Origin: Synechococcus sp. CPC35
GTDB lineage: Bacteria; Cyanobacteriota; Cyanobacteriia; PCC-6307; Cyanobiaceae
DNA: 6,799 nt
Assembly: GCA_002684175.1 (NCBI GenBank)
Contig: NYUU01000094.1
Span: 8,516 to 15,314 of the forward strand
Direction: 5' to 3'
Made by a program: the position numbers and the translations under genes. Positions 6,426 to 6,799 of the stretch are shown here, one piece after another. The notes beneath the pieces are model-generated. The model was given only the letters and a program-made list of their open reading frames with translations. It had not been told where the DNA came from and searched no databases. Position 1 is the stretch's first letter, and each line of letters starts with the position of its first letter.

Positions 6426-6799
6426 TTGCCGACAGCTCTGATCACGGGTTCAAGTCGAGGCATCGGTCGACGCACTGCTGAGCTCCTTGCTCAACGGGGT
6501 TGGGATCTGATGTTGACGGCCAGAAGTAAAGATCAGCTCGACACCTTGGCTCAGCAGCTCAGGACCAGCGGATCATCCGTTGCTACCGCTGCGATTGATC
6601 TCACTGAGCCTGATTCGATCGGATCTGCTTTGGCAGATTTGCTCGGCCGCGGTGATACTCCCTCGGTGTTGATCAACAACGCCGGAGCCGCCTACACAGG
6701 CGACCTGGTTTCAATGCCTCTAGATCGCTGGCAGTGGTTGCTTCAACTCAACCTCACCAGCGTGATGCAGGTGTGTTCAGTTGTGGTTCCTGAGATGCG
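6426..6799 (+). CDS. Short-chain dehydrogenase/reductase (partial, C-terminus beyond right edge)
   Basis: NAD(P)-dependent Rossmann-fold oxidoreductase of the classical SDR family, 124 residues visible. The cofactor motif TGSSRGIG is at 7-14, Arg33 at the end of the second strand (LTARSKDQL) suggests NADPH, Asp58 lies in AIDLTEP, NNAG is at 84-87, and the helix-4 asparagine of the catalytic set is Asn109 (QLNLTS). The Ser, Tyr and Lys of the active site are outside the window. The start is deduced as TTG at 6426: the frame is closed by TGA at 6417-6419, there is no ATG or GTG before the cofactor motif, and starting later would remove the first beta strand. It follows accA by 23 bases and is probably in the same operon. 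Resemblance is to FabG-like SDRs, but the substrate cannot be told; reduction of fatty aldehyde or ketoacyl intermediates is only a guess from context. Confidence 0.88.
   Translation, partial: MPTALITGSSRGIGRRTAELLAQRGWDLMLTARSKDQLDTLAQQLRTSGSSVATAAIDLTEPDSIGSALADLLGRGDTPSVLINNAGAAYTGDLVSMPLDRWQWLLQLNLTSVMQVCSVVVPEM

Overview
This window reads as a chromosomal segment of a marine picocyanobacterium (Synechococcus/Cyanobium-like, possibly Prochlorococcus-related). The evidence is the arrangement of an aldehyde-deformylating oxygenase gene (ado), an acyl-ACP reductase gene (aar), accA and a short-chain dehydrogenase on one strand, with a creatininase-family gene upstream. Divergent to these is an S1-like RNA-binding protein gene followed by a Tab2/Atab2-family gene. 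The DNA is moderately GC-rich. No exact HIP1 octamer (GCGATCGC) was seen, which also fits the marine group. The species cannot be fixed from the sequence alone. No mobile element, tRNA, rRNA or CRISPR array was seen.

Left half (minus strand, read from 2549 down to 1): an S1-domain protein (rps1b/nbp1-like), a Tab2/Atab2-family RNA-binding protein, and a PgeF/YfiH multicopper-oxidase-like enzyme cut by the left edge. The two junctions are 4-base overlaps (ATGA, then GTGA), so the three genes look like one translationally coupled operon. The third gene starts with GTG and is easy to miss because it has no ATG start and runs off the window.

Centre: a 72-base divergent spacer (2550-2621) separates this operon from the plus-strand genes.

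Right half (plus strand): a creatininase-family metallohydrolase, ado, aar, accA and a partial short-chain dehydrogenase that appears to start with TTG. Ado and Aar together form the cyanobacterial alkane pathway: Aar reduces fatty acyl-ACP to a fatty aldehyde, and Ado converts the aldehyde to a Cn-1 alkane plus formate. AccA is a subunit of the acetyl-CoA carboxylase that feeds the same fatty acid pool, so ado-aar-accA is a coherent lipid cluster. The roles of the creatininase-family protein and the dehydrogenase here are not established. A 12-bp hairpin without a following T-tract lies between ado and aar and is the clearest non-coding structure in the window.

Most of the window is a known, conserved cyanobacterial neighbourhood. 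The points most worth following up are the ado-aar hairpin, the constant company of an uncharacterised creatininase-family enzyme with the alkane genes, and the coupling of two RNA-binding proteins in one operon.
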